Positions 15,976 to 23,988 of a stretch of DNA of 49,521 nt are shown here, one piece after another. This DNA comes from JAEUUM01 sp038326165 (GTDB lineage Bacteria; Bacteroidota; Bacteroidia; Chitinophagales; Saprospiraceae), in the NCBI GenBank assembly GCA_038326165.1, contig JBBQJT010000020.1, positions 1 to 49,521 on the forward strand. The letters are read 5' to 3'. Position numbers and translations under genes: made by a program. The notes beneath the pieces are model-generated. The model was not told where the DNA came from, made no database searches, and worked only from the letters and a program-made list of their open reading frames with translations. The number at the start of each line of letters is the position of its first letter. Within the stretch, counting starts at the first letter, position 1.

Positions 15976-17250
15976 TCATTCGTCTATTTTATTCCAAATT
16001 GCTTGACTGCCTCGTACAACTCCCAATACACGCCCAGAAAGCTCCTTTTTAAGAAATGGATGGTTATCAGATTTGGAAGTTTGATTTTCTTCAGACGGCG
16101 TCCACTTGATAATAGGGTCAAAAATCGTAAAATCAGCCAATTGCCCAACTTTCACTTCTGGAAGAGGAATACCTGCAATTTTACGTGGTCCTTGTGCAAA
16201 CCATTTGAATACCTTGTGCGGCAATAATGGCTTCAATCCAAAGGTATTGAGGCAAGCATAGGCATATTGCAACATACTTACCCCTCTTTTGGCGTAAGGG
16301 AATTCGATATCCTTGTGGTCTCGATCCCAAGGAACATGATTGGATACGATGGCTGTGATGATGTCGTTATCAAGTGCCTCCCAAAGTGCAATTTTATCTT
16401 CTTCTCCACGTAGGGGTGGTTGAACTTTATACATGGTGTCAAATCCCCATAAGGAAGCATCCGTAAAACAAAGATTCATAACTGCAGCTGAAGCAGTTAT
16501 GTTATTGTCTTTGTTTGAATCATTGAGAATATTCAAACTTCCCTTACTTGAAATCATACTCAAGTGCATTCTGCCATTGGTATATTTCTGAAGCACCAAA
16601 TCGCGATGCACCATCAATTCTTCACTCAATGATGGACTTCCTTTCATGCCCAATTGCGTACTCACGAGGCCTTCATGGATCTGAGCACCATGATTCATGC
16701 TTCGGTCGTTGGGTTGATCAATAATGAGGCCATCGAATGACTTACTATAATCCAAGACTCTGGTCAGCAAGCCGGCATCCTGAATTCCACCTGGACCATC
16801 TGAAAATCCTACTGCTCCAGCATGATGCATATCCGTTAACTCAGCCATGTCTTTACCTTCACCGTTTACAGTCAGACTCCCGATAGGATGAATTTGGGTA
16901 CAAGAGTTTCTATTGCCCCTTGTGAGCATTTGGACCTCGGCCTTTGATTGAATAACAGGTTTGGTATTTGGATAGGGAACAATAGCAGTGTAGCCGCCGC
17001 TAGCTGCTGCAGCCCTCAATGATTGCAAATCCTCCCTAAATTCTTCACCTGGTTCACCCATTTGTGGGAATAGGTCGCACCAACCTGGTGTTAGGTAAGC
17101 TCCATTGGCATGAAATTCATGATCTGGAACTTCATTCGGCAAAATTCCAATTGTTGTGATCATTCCATCTTTCACTGCAATGTTTGTAGGAGGATGGACT
17201 TGTTCGAGTTCAGAAGTAACGATACATACATCTCTGATAAACAAGTTCAT
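15976..17250 (-). CDS. Dihydroorotase homologue lacking metal ligands
   Basis: 424 residues, amidohydrolase fold of the class I dihydroorotase (PyrC) family. The framework is clear: LTPGWCDL, EPGEEFREDL, AAAASGGYTAIV.YPNTKPV, GSPSLSEELMVHRDL. Every expected metal site has changed: the HxH after the first strand is FPQ, the HxED motif is DQPND, the R-H-x-x-H of the sixth strand is RMHLSM, and the catalytic Asp of TDHAPH is Asn in SNHVPW. The enzyme is therefore unlikely to close dihydroorotate. Pseudo-dihydroorotases that hold aspartate transcarbamoylase together are known in Pseudomonas, and this could have a similar structural role; pyrB is not in this window. Confidence 0.85.
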   Translation of the reverse strand: MNLFIRDVCIVTSELEQVHPPTNIAVKDGMITTIGILPNEVPDHEFHANGAYLTPGWCDLFPQMGEPGEEFREDLQSLRAAAASGGYTAIVPYPNTKPVIQSKAEVQMLTRGNRNSCTQIHPIGSLTVNGEGKDMAELTDMHHAGAVGFSDGPGGIQDAGLLTRVLDYSKSFDGLIIDQPNDRSMNHGAQIHEGLVSTQLGMKGSPSLSEELMVHRDLVLQKYTNGRMHLSMISSKGSLNILNDSNKDNNITASAAVMNLCFTDASLWGFDTMYKVQPPLRGEEDKIALWEALDNDIITAIVSNHVPWDRDHKDIEFPYAKRGVSMLQYAYACLNTFGLKPLLPHKVFKWFAQGPRKIAGIPLPEVKVGQLADFTIFDPIIKWTPSEENQTSKSDNHPFLKKELSGRVLGVVRGSQAIWNKIDE

Positions 17251-17288
17251 AAGCTATCGTAAGGTTTTTATTTACTAGTTTTCAATGC

Positions 17289-17296
17289 CAAAGCTA
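17289..17296 (-). promoter_or_regulatory. -7 element upstream of the dihydroorotase homologue
   Basis: TAGCTTTG on the minus strand, 38 nt before the start at 17250, fits TAnnTTTG. No TTG at the right distance was found. Confidence 0.35.
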
Positions 17297-17647
17297 AGGA
17301 ATTCATTCGAATTGATGATTGAAAAGAAGCTTACTCCCTTTAGGACTTGTGAAATTGGTACAAGTAGAAAATCATTTTTTACCAAATGGCATCGTTTTTT
17401 GAACGTTTCCTAAGTTTTTAATTACTGGAATTCCAAATCAAAAGTGGATAAAAATTCATAGCCCTTGTGTTGCATTTTTAAAATTGTTATCAATTAATTG
17501 TTTGTATTCTAAAACTGTTTGGATGCTTAGTTGCTTGATGATTTCAGCTATTTCTATAAATTATATTTTGTCATTTTTGACCAACTCAAAGGTAAAATAA
17601 AATTTCCTATTATATGAAAAGTTAAATAGGTCAAACAAATTAACTTA
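17297..17647. other. AT-rich intergenic region
   Basis: About 350 bp without a convincing frame on either strand, RNA gene or strong hairpin. It separates the dihydroorotase homologue from the run of broken genes; its right end passes into the promoter of the Xre pseudogene. Confidence 0.5.
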
Positions 17648-17678
17648 TTGCACATACTTGTCAAAATGATTAATTTTG
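17648..17678 (+). promoter_or_regulatory. Promoter of the Xre pseudogene
   Basis: TTG (17648-17650), 20-nt spacer, TAATTTTG (17671-17678), a good Bacteroidota promoter 17 nt before the ATG at 17696. The promoter has survived although the gene is interrupted. Confidence 0.55.
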
Positions 17679-17695
17679 TCTCAAATTTCAATAGT

Positions 17696-17980
17696 ATGAC
17701 AGTAGGTGAAAAAATAAAGCAACTGCGTAAGGACAAAGGGTTACAGCAAAAAACTTTAGCTACAGATATGGGTTTAGACCAAAGCAATTAAAATAGAGTT
17801 GAAAATGGCAGAAGAGAGCCGTCTGTAGAGGTATTGCAAAAACTATCAGTAATACTTGGGGTTACGGTTGATGAGTTGTTGAGCTCGGAAGATAAAAAAC
17901 AGCCTACTCCCGTAACCGTAGAGGACAAAACGGTTTCAGAAAAAATAAGACTGGTAGAACAGTTGGAAGAAGAAGACTAA
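17696..17980 (+). pseudogene. Xre-family HTH regulator with nonsense codon
   Basis: A 95-codon frame encoding a helix-turn-helix regulator: MTVGEKIKQLRKDKGLQQK, ATDMGLDQSN, then TAA at 17789-17791 (codon 32), then NRVENGRREPSVEVLQKLS and LGVTVDELL. The stop falls between the recognition helix and the usual xxVExG motif, where relatives have Tyr or Ser; a single change of TAT or TAC would give it. No start codon downstream could restore a working domain. The charged tail (SEKIRLVEQLEEED) is a probable dimerisation coil. Unless readthrough occurs the product is a 31-residue fragment. Confidence 0.85.
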
Positions 17981-18077
17981 AACTTAATTTATAAAATGCT
18001 TGATACAATGCTTACTAAAAAGAAATTTCAAGATTTTTTTCAGCAAAATATTTCAATAAAATAAAATAATTTAGACG

Positions 18078-18287
18078 ATGAAAGTTTTAATTGAGATACC
18101 CGACAATGAGGCAACTTTTGGAATGAAAGTTTTAAAAAGCCTTTCCTTTATTACCAAGGTAAAGCCTATGACTACAGCTGCTGTTGAGCTTTGGGACGAC
18201 CTTAAAGAAGCTGCCGAACAAGTTCGCTTGCACAAGCAAGGAAAATTGAAGCTAAAAACTGCACAAGAACTTCTTGATGAGTTATAG
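18078..18287 (+). CDS. Type II antitoxin, intact
   Basis: 69 residues. The N-terminal strand MKVLIEIPD and the following LKSLSFITKVKPM resemble the DNA-binding or dimerising part of small antitoxins; the C-terminal half (ELWDDLKEAAEQVRLHKQGKLKLKTAQELLDEL) is a charged helix that would wrap a RelE-type toxin. The last bases overlap by 11 the start of a RelE-like toxin reading frame, the usual antitoxin-first order. As the toxin is broken, this antitoxin is an orphan here and may act on a toxin elsewhere. Confidence 0.78.
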   Translation: MKVLIEIPDNEATFGMKVLKSLSFITKVKPMTTAAVELWDDLKEAAEQVRLHKQGKLKLKTAQELLDEL

Positions 18288-18396
18288 CATTATCCCTACC
18301 CATAGCTTTGAGAAGGAACTCAAACGACTGGCTTAAAAATTCCCTTCTCTAAAAAATGAGGTCCAAATCCTTTGTAATAATATATCCCATCTTTAA
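18277..18396 (+). pseudogene. RelE/ParE-like toxin, broken
   Basis: Starts MSYSIIPTHSFEKELKRLA, then TAA at 18334-18336 (codon 20), then KFPSLKNEVQILCNNISHL and a second TAA at 18394-18396. The pattern IIPTxxFEKELKRLxKKFPSL is the first strand and helix of RelE/YoeB-type ribosome-dependent mRNA interferases. The first stop replaces an expected Lys (AAA to TAA). The catalytic C-terminal half is not visible after 18396. The toxin is dead by both a nonsense change and loss of its end. Confidence 0.82.
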
Positions 18397-18475
18397 AAAT
18401 ATAATCATTTCTGTTTGGTAGATTAAAAATATATAAACCCGATTTGGAAGTTAAATCACTACTATTAGCTTTTTG

Positions 18476-18625
18476 ATGGGGGAAACAGAAAACCACAATG
18501 TTTTTAAAGACCCTGTAATGTTTAAGCGGATGGCAGAGATTGAAGCCCTACCCATTAGAGACAAAGAATGTCTTTTACTGACAGTAGATAATTTTATTAA
18601 AGCTACTAAATTGAATATGCTGTAA
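18476..18625 (+). pseudogene. C-terminal fragment of a second HTH regulator
   Basis: A 50-codon frame reading MGETENHNVFKDPVMFKRM, then EIEALPIRDKECLLLTVDN and FIKATKLNML. Bacteroidota Xre regulators commonly end in FKDPxxFKRxxEIExLPxxDKxxLLxxVDxxI, after a helix-turn-helix domain that is missing here; a stop lies eight codons upstream of the ATG. It seems to be the remaining tail of a gene whose front was lost. Confidence 0.65.
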
Positions 18626-18630
18626 ATGAA

Positions 18631-18662
18631 AGAAGCCACCGATTAGGTGGCTTCTTTGTTTT
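18631..18662 (+). terminator. Intrinsic terminator, probably bidirectional
   Basis: Perfect 10-bp stem AGAAGCCACC / GGTGGCTTCT around GATTA, followed by TTGTTTT on plus and TTCATTT on minus. It closes the plus-strand pseudogene run and the minus-strand gene ending at 18661. Confidence 0.85.
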
Positions 18663-19059
18663 AAGATACTCGTTTCCAAAATAACGCAAGAAAAAGTATA
18701 ATACTAATTCCTGACATAATTAGAGCCGATTGTGTCCCATAAATCCAGTTTGCAAACAAAAATTCTATCATAAAAAGAATGAATAGTAAAATATATACAA
18801 AAGTTTTATTAGACAAATTAGGTAGTCTATTCAATGCATAACTCATAGGTAAACCGATTATTAAAAGTTCCAATAAGAATGGTAAGCCAAATAACCAAAA
18901 AAACATAATCCAGTCTTCCCAAGATTTTAAATTTGACCAATTCCATTTTGCATTTTTAACAAATACCAAGAATATAAAAAACATTAAGTAGCGAAGAAAA
19001 ATATAACCCGCAACTTTCATTACTAAATTTCCCATATAATTATTTATTGTAACGTTCAT
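18661..19059 (-). CDS. Four-helix membrane protein, possible immunity protein
   Basis: 132 residues with four hydrophobic segments separated by short loops, the second loop rich in Trp and Asn (NAKWNWSNLKSWEDW). No family recognised. The first 20 bases overlap the end of the RHS variable tip. In RHS and other polymorphic toxin loci the gene directly after the tip usually encodes the immunity protein, and multi-pass immunity proteins are known for toxins acting on membranes. That is the reason for the tentative role. Starts at Met9 or Met14 are also possible. Confidence 0.55.
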   Translation of the reverse strand: MNVTINNYMGNLVMKVAGYIFLRYLMFFIFLVFVKNAKWNWSNLKSWEDWIMFFWLFGLPFLLELLIIGLPMSYALNRLPNLSNKTFVYILLFILFMIEFLFANWIYGTQSALIMSGISIILFLALFWKRVS

Positions 19060-20683
19060 AAAAGGAAGGTGCTGGTCTGCGAGGCAAAGTTAACACATCA
19101 ACACCACCCATACCATTATCACCGCCAAAACTACTACTTCTTCCGTGAGTTGCTTTAAATGAAGGTTGGTCGTACTTAAAAAGTTGAATCTTATTGACCA
19201 TCAAAGTTGCTGAAGGGAAAACATCCGTAGAACCTGTTACAGAAAGATTGTTACCATTCAAAGCTAATGTAAGTTTTTGGGCTACATTTACAGCATCATA
19301 ACCAATCATATTCAAACCCACTTCTTCACTCCAATGCACCATCGCGTGCTGCTCAAAAATTGCGGAACCACTTGTCATTCCTTTTTTCTTAATCTCTAAA
19401 TTAGTTTGACCTGGAAAATAATCTCTTCTCTGAAAAATGCCCCCTGTTTTATGAATAAATGTTTTTGATTTAATATCTACAGATAACAAATTATTATCTG
19501 CGTCAGTATTTGATGTTAGTGATATAGTAGATGTTATTTTACTCCCTGTTACATCCCAAGGTGGGTTGGGCCCATCCCAAAGTCCACCATCAATATTGCT
19601 TATAAATGTGAATTTTAAATCTCTTCCTAAATAAGTTTCGCCTGTTTTAGTTGTTGCTTGTGAAGTAGCATTCTTATCCCAATAAATTTCACCATCTGCA
19701 TTCTGTACCCAATCATCTAATTGTCAGTCTGGATCAATACGATTAACTGGGTTATTACTACAATAATTGTATGGCGATAGGCTAACTCTTTGGTCTGCTC
19801 GGGGGTCAACACTCATAAACCTTCCAATCTCTGAATGGTAATTGCGGGCCATGAAGTAGTCATATCCACTTTCAATATCACGTTCTTTGCCGGTGTATTG
19901 GTATTTTTCTGTTACGGTCCCGGGGTTGATGTATTCTCTTACTTTCTTACCGAAGGCATAATAGTCGGCCATGTACTGGATGGTGGCATTCTGATAAACC
20001 CCTGCACATGTATGGTTAAGCTTGTAGATCATGCGGGTTGAACCCAAGTGGTCGTTCATGATGTAATCCATGTCCGGATATGCATTGACACTGGTCTGTG
20101 TTAACGGGATATTGTAGGGGTCTGTTGTGTAGGAGGTGGCACCAGTGTTGCTGTTTAACTCCCAAGAGGTAATAACTGAGTGGTGTTTGAATTTGACTTC
20201 ATTACCTGAACCAGGTACATACCAAAATAAATCTGTTGAACCTGAGTTATAGACTGCCATGTCTTCTATATAGTATTCTTTGATGTTGGTAATAGTGTTG
20301 AATTTTATGATCCGACTATTGGCATTTGAATAAATATATTTGCTACTGGAAGTACCCTTAGTAAACAAATCTGGAAGATTGTCTCTAAAATAACTGTAGT
20401 TGGCAGTTACGCCTTGTGTAGTTTCTTGAGTCATACTACCATTGTTGTCATAAAGGTAAGACCTTGAACTGGCTCCGTTGAGCAATACTGATGATAATTT
20501 ATTGGAGTTTGTGGTATAATTATAGCTCATCAAAGGATAAGAAAAAACGGAGCCGTCGTAAAGCCCTCTGTTCAAATTGGTCATATTGCCAATTTTGTCA
20601 TAGCTTGGATCTTCATCGCCAAATTTGTCGGACAAGTTAGAATTTGTGAAATCATAAGTATTTTCAAGTCCACTTGCTTCAAG
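19040..20683 (-). pseudogene. RHS-repeat protein, 5'-truncated and interrupted by TGA
   Basis: The frame reads continuously from 20683, just after an in-frame TAG, to 19040 except for one TGA at 19724-19726. The first part is RHS: YDKIGNMTNL, DHLGSTRMIY, YYAFGKKVREY, YQYTGKERDIESGYDYFMARNY and IGRFMSVDPRADQ, the core end that precedes toxin tips. After the TGA the same frame continues LDDWVQNADGEIYWDKNA and about 220 further residues of a variable tip I cannot classify, ending in a Gly/Ser-rich and Pro/Arg-rich tail. The N-terminal secretion and repeat regions are absent: the remnant starts next to the topoisomerase gene. Two open parts might still be made separately from TTG codons at 20635 and 19489. 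Confidence 0.82.
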
Positions 20684-20701
20684 CTAATAATCAACCAATC
20701 C

Positions 20702-23308
20702 CTATTCAAACAAGCTGCCTTGATTACCTTTGTCTAAGTCAAAATCTATGCTGTCACCAGGATGAAATTTTTCTTGTGGCTCAGTTTCTTCGGTTTTGAT
20801 TTCATGAAATTTTGAAAGGGCAAACTCACTTAATCTATTTCCTGCTGCTTTCCATCCTTTGATGGTTACAAATTCATCCAAGTTCAATTCCTGTTCTATT
20901 TCCTTTTTGCCATTATTCCACATGCACATGAGTGTTGCATTGGATCCTAATGTTCCAAAATAGAGTTGACTCGATTTGTGTTCTGTTAAGAAATTGTATT
21001 TCTGACCATTTGAATTGGTTTCGATCTTAAATCGTTTCACCATGGTCCATGATTTCAAGCCATCAAAATATAATGCACTTATTACTGTTTCATCTTTTAG
21101 CTTACTGACAGATAATATGTTATTAGGTTCTATGCGGATATTGATATCGGGTTCATTTATTTCATATTGTCCGTCTTTGTAAAGTGCAATGATCTTGTCA
21201 CCGGTATCGAATGCGCCCAATAATTTGCCTCGTGCGTCTTTGTTGATTTTTCCGGTTGAGTCATCCCACCATATTTGAGTGGCTCCAAGGGTTGACTTGC
21301 CTATTTCACGCAATACAACTTTCCTTAGAGGGTATTTGGTCAAAGTATTGCCCTGACTAGATCGACCCTTGATGGCTATTTCGCCAAAATCGAAGTCGAA
21401 TTGTTTGATTCTGGCAGTAGAATTAGGGCTCAAAGTGATGGATAGGGTTTCGGCTTCGCCATTGGGATTAGAGGAAAGGTAAAACACCTTAGAATTGGTA
21501 TTTGCCTGCGTCAAATCATATTCTTTATCGCGTGTAATGCCGCCAACCTGAAAGCGTTTTGCAAAGCTTTTTCCGGAAGCTCCATCGAGATAGACGAGGT
21601 TGTAAGTTGTTCGGTCGTCTCCTTTCTTCCAAACTGCAACATGGATCAGATCTTTTCCAACAAATACCTTATCAGCAATTCTTACTACCGAGAATTTACC
21701 ATCTTTACGGAAGGCTATGATGTCATCAATATCAGAGCAATCTGCTACAAATTCATCCTTTTTCAAGCCAAATCCTACAAATCCTTCCTTGAAATTGGCG
21801 TACAATTTTGCATTATTGGCCACAACTTCTTGTGCGCGAATGGTATCAAAGCTCCGGATTTCAGTTTTTCTTTCACGACCTTTTCCATACTTTTCTTTCA
21901 GTCTTAAGAACCAAGAAATGGTATAATTGATCAAGTGAGCGAGATCATAGGCCACTTGTTCCAATTCGGATTCCAACTGTTTGATTTTTTCTTCCGCCTG
22001 AAAAGCGTTGAACTTGGAAATTCTTTTGATTCGGATTTCAGTTAATTTGGTATAATCTTCAGCGGTAAGGTTGCGGTAAAGTCTGAGTCTTTTGTCAGTT
22101 TTTGGTGCCTCGTCCGCAGGAGTGGCTATGTATTGAGCTAAGCCCGATTCAATTGCTTCGAGCACTGCTTCCCAAGTTTCACATTCCTCAATATCGCGGT
22201 AGATTCTTTTTTCAATGAAAATTTTCTCCAAACTGGCAAACAACCAGGATTCATTGAGTTCCTCTTGTTTGATTCTAAGTTCCCACTCAAGCAGATCCTT
22301 GGTTTGCTGCGCACTGTGCTTCAACATCTCAGACACTGTTGTGAAATTAGGTCGATCGTTCCCAATAACACAAGCATTGGGAGATATCGAAACTTCACAC
22401 ATGGTAAAGGCATAAAGTGCGTCTATGGTAACATCGGGAGAATTGCCCGGCATGAGTTCTACCTCTATTTCAACATCAGCTGCCGTATTATCCGTAATTT
22501 TTTTGATCTTTATTTTTCCTTTTTCTGCCGCCTTCACAATGCTTTCGATCATTGTTCCGGTAGTGACGCCATAAGGAAGATCTTTGATCAACAAGGTTTT
22601 TTTGTCTGTGGACTCAATTTTGGAGCGCATGCGAAGTTTTCCTCCACGTTGTCCATCCTGATAATCGTTGATGTCGATAAATCCGCCTGTAGGAAAGTCA
22701 GGATAGATTGTAAAAGCTTCATTTTTGAGGTGAGCAATGCAAGCGTCCAGCAATTCAATAAAATTGTGGGACATCACCTTGGTGCTCAATCCTACTGCAA
22801 TTCCTTCTACGCCTTGAGCGAGGAGTAAAGGAAACTTCATTGGCAGCGTAATGGGTTCAAATTTTCGACCATCATAACTGGGTTGCCATTGGGTAGTCTG
22901 CTTATTAAAAGCTACTTCCAGAGCAAATTTGGTCAATCTCGCTTCAATATAACGAGGAGCAGCTGCCCCATCACCCGTGCGTACGTCGCCCCAGTTTCCC
23001 TGGCAATCTATGAGTAAATCTTTTTGGCCCAAATTGACCAATGCTTCTCCTATTGCTGCATCACCGTGTGGGTGATATTGCATGGTTTGTCCAATTGCAT
23101 TTGCTACTTTGTGGAATCGGCCGTCGTCCATTTCACGCAAAGCATGCAGAATTCGACGTTGTACGGGTTTTAAACCATCATTCATTGTTGGGACCGCGCG
23201 CTCAAGAATCACATAGGAAGCATAATCAAGGAAGTAATCCTTGTACATACCTTTTACATTCACCGATTGATCTGGAAGTTCTTGAGTTGGGTCGTAAGTT
23301 TTGGCCAT
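20702..23308 (-). CDS. parC: DNA topoisomerase IV subunit A
   Basis: 868 residues. Breakage-reunion subunit that cuts and rejoins DNA to separate daughter chromosomes. N-terminal landmarks: YASYVILERAVPTMNDGLKP, QRRILHAL, GQTMQYHPHGDAAIGEAL and GAAAPRYIEARLT, which holds the catalytic Tyr. A coiled-coil region lies at about 435-475 (FNAFQAEEKIKQLESELEQV) and a divergent beta-pinwheel follows. The C-terminal domain lacks a GyrA box (QRRGGKG), so topoisomerase IV rather than gyrase is preferred. Ala occupies the position of the quinolone-contact Ser, as in the DAS/DAA pattern of relatives. No parE is next to it. Confidence 0.92.
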   Translation of the reverse strand: MAKTYDPTQELPDQSVNVKGMYKDYFLDYASYVILERAVPTMNDGLKPVQRRILHALREMDDGRFHKVANAIGQTMQYHPHGDAAIGEALVNLGQKDLLIDCQGNWGDVRTGDGAAAPRYIEARLTKFALEVAFNKQTTQWQPSYDGRKFEPITLPMKFPLLLAQGVEGIAVGLSTKVMSHNFIELLDACIAHLKNEAFTIYPDFPTGGFIDINDYQDGQRGGKLRMRSKIESTDKKTLLIKDLPYGVTTGTMIESIVKAAEKGKIKIKKITDNTAADVEIEVELMPGNSPDVTIDALYAFTMCEVSISPNACVIGNDRPNFTTVSEMLKHSAQQTKDLLEWELRIKQEELNESWLFASLEKIFIEKRIYRDIEECETWEAVLEAIESGLAQYIATPADEAPKTDKRLRLYRNLTAEDYTKLTEIRIKRISKFNAFQAEEKIKQLESELEQVAYDLAHLINYTISWFLRLKEKYGKGRERKTEIRSFDTIRAQEVVANNAKLYANFKEGFVGFGLKKDEFVADCSDIDDIIAFRKDGKFSVVRIADKVFVGKDLIHVAVWKKGDDRTTYNLVYLDGASGKSFAKRFQVGGITRDKEYDLTQANTNSKVFYLSSNPNGEAETLSITLSPNSTARIKQFDFDFGEIAIKGRSSQGNTLTKYPLRKVVLREIGKSTLGATQIWWDDSTGKINKDARGKLLGAFDTGDKIIALYKDGQYEINEPDINIRIEPNNILSVSKLKDETVISALYFDGLKSWTMVKRFKIETNSNGQKYNFLTEHKSSQLYFGTLGSNATLMCMWNNGKKEIEQELNLDEFVTIKGWKAAGNRLSEFALSKFHEIKTEETEPQEKFHPGDSIDFDLDKGNQGSLFE

Positions 23309-23619
23309 GGGAGCTTAGAATTGCCCTGCGAAGGTAAACAAAATCATTAAATTGGCCCACATCGACATGAAATTGACTTGCTAAACATTGAGCTTACGAA
23401 AACAAATGCGTTGGCAATATTTTTTTAGGTGTTCAAGCATATTCTTTAACAATTTCAACCAAAAGCATAGTGGCTTACAACACTAACGTTTGTGGAGTGC
23501 TTATAAAAATAGGCGACATAAAAGTGAGGACCGGCTAAGAGTATTTTGTTGTTTGTTGAAGCTATGGGGCGTTTTCAATTGATTGGCGATCTCAAGCAAA
23601 CTTTCCATTTTAACAAAAA
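23309..23619. other. Intergenic region without recognised content
   Basis: 311 bp between the topoisomerase start and the CoA-binding gene end. One minus-strand frame of about 35 codons (MESLLEIANQLKTPHSF, start near 23610) is open but has no recognisable relative. A short inverted motif (ACAACACTAACGTTTGTGG at about 23476) was seen but does not form a clear terminator. Confidence 0.4.
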
Positions 23620-23979
23620 TCAATATGAGCCAATACTCAATAATACCAAGGTACAGGCTTGATCTACTGTTATATTGTGCTCTTGAGCCCATTCAATAAT
23701 TTCCTTGGATTCGGTGCCGGGGTTCAATATCAATCGTTTGGGGTGCAGACTTTCAATGTATTCATACCAAGCACTTTGATGTGCCGGCCCCACATACAAG
23801 CTGATGGTATCAACTTCATCTATTTTTGGCTTGTCAACATTGATAGAGATTCCATCTATTTCACCCGCCCTAAGTCCTACTGCAATGACTTCATGCCCGT
23901 GTAGCTTCAGACTTCGAACAGCTTGATAAGCATATCTTTCAGGATTGGGAGAGGCCCCAATCACGACCGTTTTTTTCAT
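23620..23979 (-). CDS. CoA-binding domain protein (YccU-like)
   Basis: 119 residues, a single Rossmann-like CoA_binding_2 domain: VVIGASPNPERYAYQAVRSL at the start binds the nucleotide part, VIAVGLRAGEIDG follows, and RLILNPGTESKEIIEWAQEHNI closes the fold. Such proteins bind CoA in crystal structures but their role is unknown. It starts 9 nt after the pyruvate dehydrogenase E2 gene on the same strand, so co-expression with an acetyl-CoA-forming enzyme is likely. Confidence 0.85.
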   Translation of the reverse strand: MKKTVVIGASPNPERYAYQAVRSLKLHGHEVIAVGLRAGEIDGISINVDKPKIDEVDTISLYVGPAHQSAWYEYIESLHPKRLILNPGTESKEIIEWAQEHNITVDQACTLVLLSIGSY

Positions 23980-23988
23980 AAAACTATT

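Noticed and set aside
22265..22828. 187-codon open frame antisense to the topoisomerase IV gene
   Set aside because: It lies wholly opposite a well-conserved gene, has cysteine- and phenylalanine-rich composition typical of antisense frames and no recognisable motif.
20702..23308. Quinolone-resistance mutation in the topoisomerase (Ala at the Ser position)
   Set aside because: Small residues at this position are, as far as I know, normal in ParC of this phylum, so it is not evidence of selection.
23501..23692. 63-codon minus-strand frame beside the CoA-binding gene
   Set aside because: Overlaps the end of that gene in another frame and shows no recognisable domain.
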